Assembly (NCBI GenBank): GCA_016206675.1
Contig: JACQRD010000028.1
Coordinates: 1-18,996 of the forward strand
Direction: 5' to 3'
Source: Candidatus Omnitrophota bacterium
GTDB taxonomy: Bacteria > Omnitrophota > Gorgyraeia > Aquiviventales > Aquiviventaceae
DNA: 18,996 nt
How positions within the stretch are numbered: position 1 is the first letter of the stretch; every line of letters starts with the position of its first letter. The notes beneath the pieces were generated by a model that worked only from the letters and a program-made list of their open reading frames with translations, made no database searches and was not told where the DNA came from. Shown here piece by piece: positions 18,864-18,996 of this stretch. Position numbers and translations under genes: made by a program.

Positions 18864-18947
18864 CCCACCACCTGCTGGTGTCCCGCCATACGGCGGGACG
18901 GCCAGCCAATGATCGTGAAACCATCGAAGCTGGCCAGCCGGCACATC
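18862..18947 (-). repeat. Half family A element A6 in the rpmC-rpsQ spacer, with mini-ORF
   Basis: Only one outer arm is present (ATCCCACCACCTG at 18862-18874); no inverted partner is found before the window ends. Next to it is a hairpin, GTCCCGCC-ATAC-GGCGGGAC (18880-18899), extended by GCTGG/CCAGC (18874-18878/18902-18906). GCTGGCCAGC, a perfect palindrome, lies at 18929-18938. On the transcribed strand a frame starts at ATG 18946, one base after the presumed rpmC stop, and runs 28 codons (MCRLASFDGFTIIGWPSR...HQQVVG) to TGA 18862-18860, overlapping the rpsQ start. Confidence 0.7.
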
Positions 18948-18996
18948 CTAGGCTGCGCTGTCCAGAAGATTTTTGTGTGCATTGAGGTGCCGCCTC
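18948..18996 (-). CDS. rpmC: C-terminal tail of 50S ribosomal protein L29 (5' part outside window)
   Basis: Only the last 15 codons and a TAG stop (18950-18948) are in the window: RRHLNAHKNLLDSAA. As I recall the E. coli L29 ending (VRRDVARVKTLLNEKAGA), the RR, the K four residues before the end of the helix, and LL all line up. rpmC is also the gene expected directly before rpsQ in the S10/spc order. The match is short, so I rely on position as much as on sequence. Reading the sequence beyond 18996 would settle it. Confidence 0.6.
   Translation of the reverse strand, partial: RRHLNAHKNLLDSAA

Noticed and set aside
7339..18947. Insertion sequences responsible for the repeats
   Set aside because: No transposase-like frame exists in the window. 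If the elements are mobile they must be non-autonomous here.

Overview
The window is one continuous block of genes, all on the minus strand, from a GC-rich bacterium. Read from 18996 down to 1, it opens with the end of an S10/spc/alpha-type ribosomal supercluster: rpmC (tail only), rpsQ, rplN, rplX, rplE, rpsN, rpsH, rplF, rplR, rpsE, rplO, secY, adk, map, infA, rpmJ, rpsM, rpsK, rpsD, rpoA, rplQ. The order is canonical except that rpmD (L30) is missing between rpsE and rplO. S4, S14, L24, L36 and adenylate kinase all keep their zinc-type cysteine sets.

Downstream of rplQ comes a metabolic group: aspartate aminotransferase, NAD-type isocitrate dehydrogenase, lipoyl synthase and an AlaC/DapL-like aminotransferase. 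It is followed by an envelope-lipid group: an MGDG-synthase-like glycosyltransferase, an LpxL-type acyltransferase and a DPM1-like GT2 glycosyltransferase cut by the window edge. The lipid acyltransferase and glycosyltransferases suggest a Gram-negative-type envelope. I cannot name the phylum from sequence alone; a candidate phylum such as Omnitrophota is only a guess.

The most unusual feature is the spacers. All 14 spacers longer than 20 nt contain a repeat. One family (A, six copies) has ATCCCACCACCTG / CAGGTGGTGGGAT arms; the larger copies enclose abutting hairpins in a cloverleaf-like layout. The copies show compensatory base changes, and their two arm mismatches are both G.U in the mRNA. 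The other spacers hold heptanucleotide-period or long imperfect inverted repeats.

Across about ten spacers the repeat is read as an open mini-ORF of 11-50 codons. It starts on or just after the upstream stop codon and stops on or just before the next gene's start, often with ATGA, TGATG or TAATG overlaps at the joints. My main hypothesis is that repeats inserted into tightly coupled gene junctions were retained where they left a 'translational bridge' that lets ribosomes carry coupling across the spacer and open the hairpin that hides the next ribosome-binding site. This is inference from one window; genome-wide alignment and ribosome profiling would test it.
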